From NCBI GenBank assembly GCA_934746785.1, contig CAKVFO010000153.1, positions 1-7,791 on the forward strand: a stretch of DNA of 7,791 bases, in the 5' to 3' direction. This document shows, one piece after another, positions 6,874 to 7,791 of the stretch (position 1 is the first letter of the stretch; each line of letters opens with the position of its first letter). A model generated the notes under the pieces. It saw only the letters and a list, made by a program, of their open reading frames with translations, was not told the origin of the DNA and searched no databases. The translations under genes and the position numbers were made by a program. Source of the stretch: an uncultured Clostridium sp. (GTDB taxonomy: Bacteria > Bacillota > Clostridia > Clostridiales > Clostridiaceae).

Positions 6874-7269
6874 TTATTTAAGACTGCTTTTAAACTTTTT
6901 TATATTAACTGGTGTAAATCCTATTACATCATTACAGTGAACAGTGAATTCATCTAATTCTATCTTGTTATTATTATTATAAATTACTGTAACATTTTCT
7001 AAAACAACTAAACTTCCATCTCCTATGATTTCAAGTTCTTCTTCTTTGTTTTGTTCCTTAAATAAATTTACATATTCTTCTTTATAATCATATACAAGTT
7101 CAGCTGCATGAGGTACTTCGGTTTCTGAATATGTAGGTACTATATTACCAACAATCATTCCAAAGCTAGTCATAAGCATAACACCATCAAAATCTGATTT
7201 ATTTCTAGAAGCATTGATTAATGCTGATAATCCTTCCATGTTTAAGTACTTAGATGATATTTTTGCCAT
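6874..7269 (-). CDS. Conserved-looking hypothetical protein, 131 aa, possible Sm-like strand pattern
   Basis: I do not recognise this gene. It reads from ATG at 7269; the GTG four codons upstream (7281) overlaps the ribosome binding site and is rejected. The product is soluble-looking, with no signal peptide or membrane segment. A short helix-like start (MEGLSALINASRNK) is followed by hydrophobic strands GVMLMTSFGMIVGNIV (29-44), a charged central segment with a lysine/glutamate-rich stretch (63-80), and a second strand-rich part, VVLENVTVIYNNNNKIELD (88-106) and FTVHCNDVIGFTPV (108-121). The order of strands vaguely resembles a small beta-barrel such as an LSm/Sm fold, which is inference only. 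It is transcribed divergently from the 73-aa gene and ends at the shared bidirectional terminator. Codon use matches its neighbours, so there is no sign of recent transfer. Confidence 0.7.
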   Translation of the reverse strand: MAKISSKYLNMEGLSALINASRNKSDFDGVMLMTSFGMIVGNIVPTYSETEVPHAAELVYDYKEEYVNLFKEQNKEEELEIIGDGSLVVLENVTVIYNNNNKIELDEFTVHCNDVIGFTPVNIKKFKSSLK

Positions 7270-7280
7270 CTTTATAATCA

Positions 7281-7287
7281 CTTCCTT
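7281..7287 (-). promoter_or_regulatory. Ribosome binding site deciding the start of the 131-aa gene
   Basis: On the minus strand AAGGAAG (7287 to 7281) lies 11 nt before the ATG at 7269. It overlaps the alternative GTG at 7281, which therefore cannot use it. Confidence 0.6.
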
Positions 7288-7300
7288 ATAGTTTTTTAAT

Positions 7301-7331
7301 ATTATAATAACACTAATTTTGTATATTTCAA
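7301..7331 (-). promoter_or_regulatory. Probable promoter of the 131-aa gene
   Basis: On the minus strand TTGAAA (7331 to 7326, 5 of 6 consensus) is followed by a perfect TATAAT (7306 to 7301) at 19 bp, or by TATTAT at 16 bp. The start site would fall near 7294, a short leader before the ribosome binding site. Confidence 0.5.
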
Positions 7332-7349
7332 ATTAATATATGTTATAAT
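7319..7349 (+). promoter_or_regulatory. Probable extended -10 promoter of the 73-aa gene
   Basis: TGTTATAAT (7341-7349) is an extended -10 with a perfect hexamer at 7344-7349. The best -35 is the weak TTGTAT at 7319-7324, with a 19-bp spacer. Its -35 region interleaves with that of the divergent minus-strand promoter. Confidence 0.55.
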
Positions 7350-7378
7350 TGTAGAAGATATATAAATGAGGTGGTAAA

Positions 7379-7600
7379 ATGACAAATAAAATAATAAGAC
7401 TTGTATATATGAACAATGCTCCTGAGATTACAATAAGTGTGGATAAGGATACTACATATAAGGTGCCATCTTCTCAAATGTATAATTTAGAACATTGGTT
7501 AAATACAGAAGCTAATTCTATTATGATTACTTGTGAAAATGGTAATAAGGTAGGACTTAATAAGTATAACCTTCAATATGGGGAAATAGTAAATAACTAA
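7379..7600 (+). CDS. Small hypothetical protein, 73 aa
   Basis: I do not recognise this gene. ATG at 7379 is preceded by GAGGTGG (7368-7374), a strong match to the right part of the anti-Shine-Dalgarno complement, and by an extended -10 promoter, so it is very likely expressed. The product is a small soluble protein without signal peptide or membrane segment. It shows alternating strand-like segments KIIRLVYM (4-11), EITISVDK (16-23), a short helix-like MYNLEHWLNTEA (34-45), then SIMITCENGNKVGLNKYNL (47-65). The last segment resembles in pattern the C-terminal part of the divergently encoded 131-aa protein. The form suggests a small beta-rich domain; no catalytic motif is visible. A hairpin terminator follows 14 bp after the stop codon. 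Confidence 0.75.
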   Translation: MTNKIIRLVYMNNAPEITISVDKDTTYKVPSSQMYNLEHWLNTEANSIMITCENGNKVGLNKYNLQYGEIVNN

Positions 7601-7614
7601 ATAAAGTACATAGA

Positions 7615-7666
7615 AAAGCGATACCGATATGTATAGAGTTAAATTCACACATATTGGTGTCGTTTT
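7615..7666 (+). terminator. Probable terminator hairpin after the 73-aa gene
   Basis: Bases 7615-7632 pair with 7649-7666 as an 18-bp RNA stem with three G.U pairs and a 16-nt loop. The T-rich tail (TTTTATTTAGCTTTTT) is interrupted. The G.U pairs would be A.C mismatches in a minus-strand transcript, so the structure fits plus-strand RNA. It lies just after the stop codon at 7600. Confidence 0.6.
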
Positions 7667-7791
7667 ATTTAGCTTTTTAAATTTTCCAAGAAGGATATGC
7701 TTTTATAGAGCAATAAAGAGATATTTTAATAATAAGGACAATGTAAGAGAAAGTGCTGCAAATGGATGGATAGAAAAATTTGATTTTGAAT
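7629..7791 (+). CDS. Open frame running off the right edge, doubtful start
   Basis: A plus-strand frame stays open from ATG 7629 to the window end, 54 codons, with no stop. Its second half, from about 7710, is charged and protein-like (RAIKRYFNNKDNVRESAANG at residues 28-47), while the first half overlaps the terminator hairpin and is hydrophobic. The ATG has no ribosome binding site, and no other in-frame ATG, GTG or TTG follows it inside the window. It may be the remnant of a gene that lost its start, a gene shifted in frame, or chance. No family is recognised. Confidence 0.25.
   Translation, partial: MYRVKFTHIGVVLFSFLNFPRRICFYRAIKRYFNNKDNVRESAANGWIEKFDFE

Noticed and set aside
7695..7709. 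ATG at 7697 after AAGAAGGA as the start of a downstream gene
   Set aside because: The frame stops after three codons (TAG at 7706).

Overview
The window looks like a chromosomal segment of a low-GC Gram-positive anaerobe, most likely Clostridium in the broad sense. The support is very AT-rich DNA, near-exclusive use of AGA for arginine, strong GGAGG-type ribosome binding sites, TTG starts on two genes, and above all an IspH-ribosomal protein S1 fusion placed directly after cmk, an arrangement known from clostridia. No mobile element, CRISPR array, tRNA or rRNA gene is visible.

Layout, left to right. (1) 1-834: the 3' part of a pyruvate kinase-like gene whose product ends after the catalytic barrel, closed by a strong hairpin terminator. 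(2) 962-1885: a DEDDh exonuclease with a C-terminal BRCT domain, with its own well-formed promoter at 900-928; promoter and Shine-Dalgarno site argue for the ATG at 962 over an earlier in-frame ATG. (3) 1948-5820: a co-oriented housekeeping block: an HI0933/YhiN-family flavoprotein, cytidylate kinase (cmk), and the IspH-S1 fusion, with a probable promoter before cmk and an intrinsic terminator after the fusion. (4) 5904-6770: a GNAT-type acetyltransferase with a degenerate N-terminal half, ending in a 19-bp perfect hairpin that can terminate transcription from both sides. (5) 6874-7600: two small divergent genes of unknown function (131 and 73 aa) that share a back-to-back promoter region and perhaps a C-terminal sequence pattern. 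(6) 7601-7791: a G.U-containing hairpin and an open frame running off the right edge.

Functionally, cmk (CMP/dCMP phosphorylation), IspH (last step of the MEP isoprenoid pathway) and S1 domains (mRNA binding) sit in one transcription unit; the cmk-rpsA neighbourhood is old and widespread in bacteria. The remaining genes have no evident shared pathway.

Most of the window is ordinary housekeeping sequence. The observations most worth a second look are an in-frame ATG with a strong Shine-Dalgarno sequence exactly at the IspH/S1 junction, which could give a free S1 protein from the fusion gene, and the divergent pair of small unknown genes with interleaved promoters.
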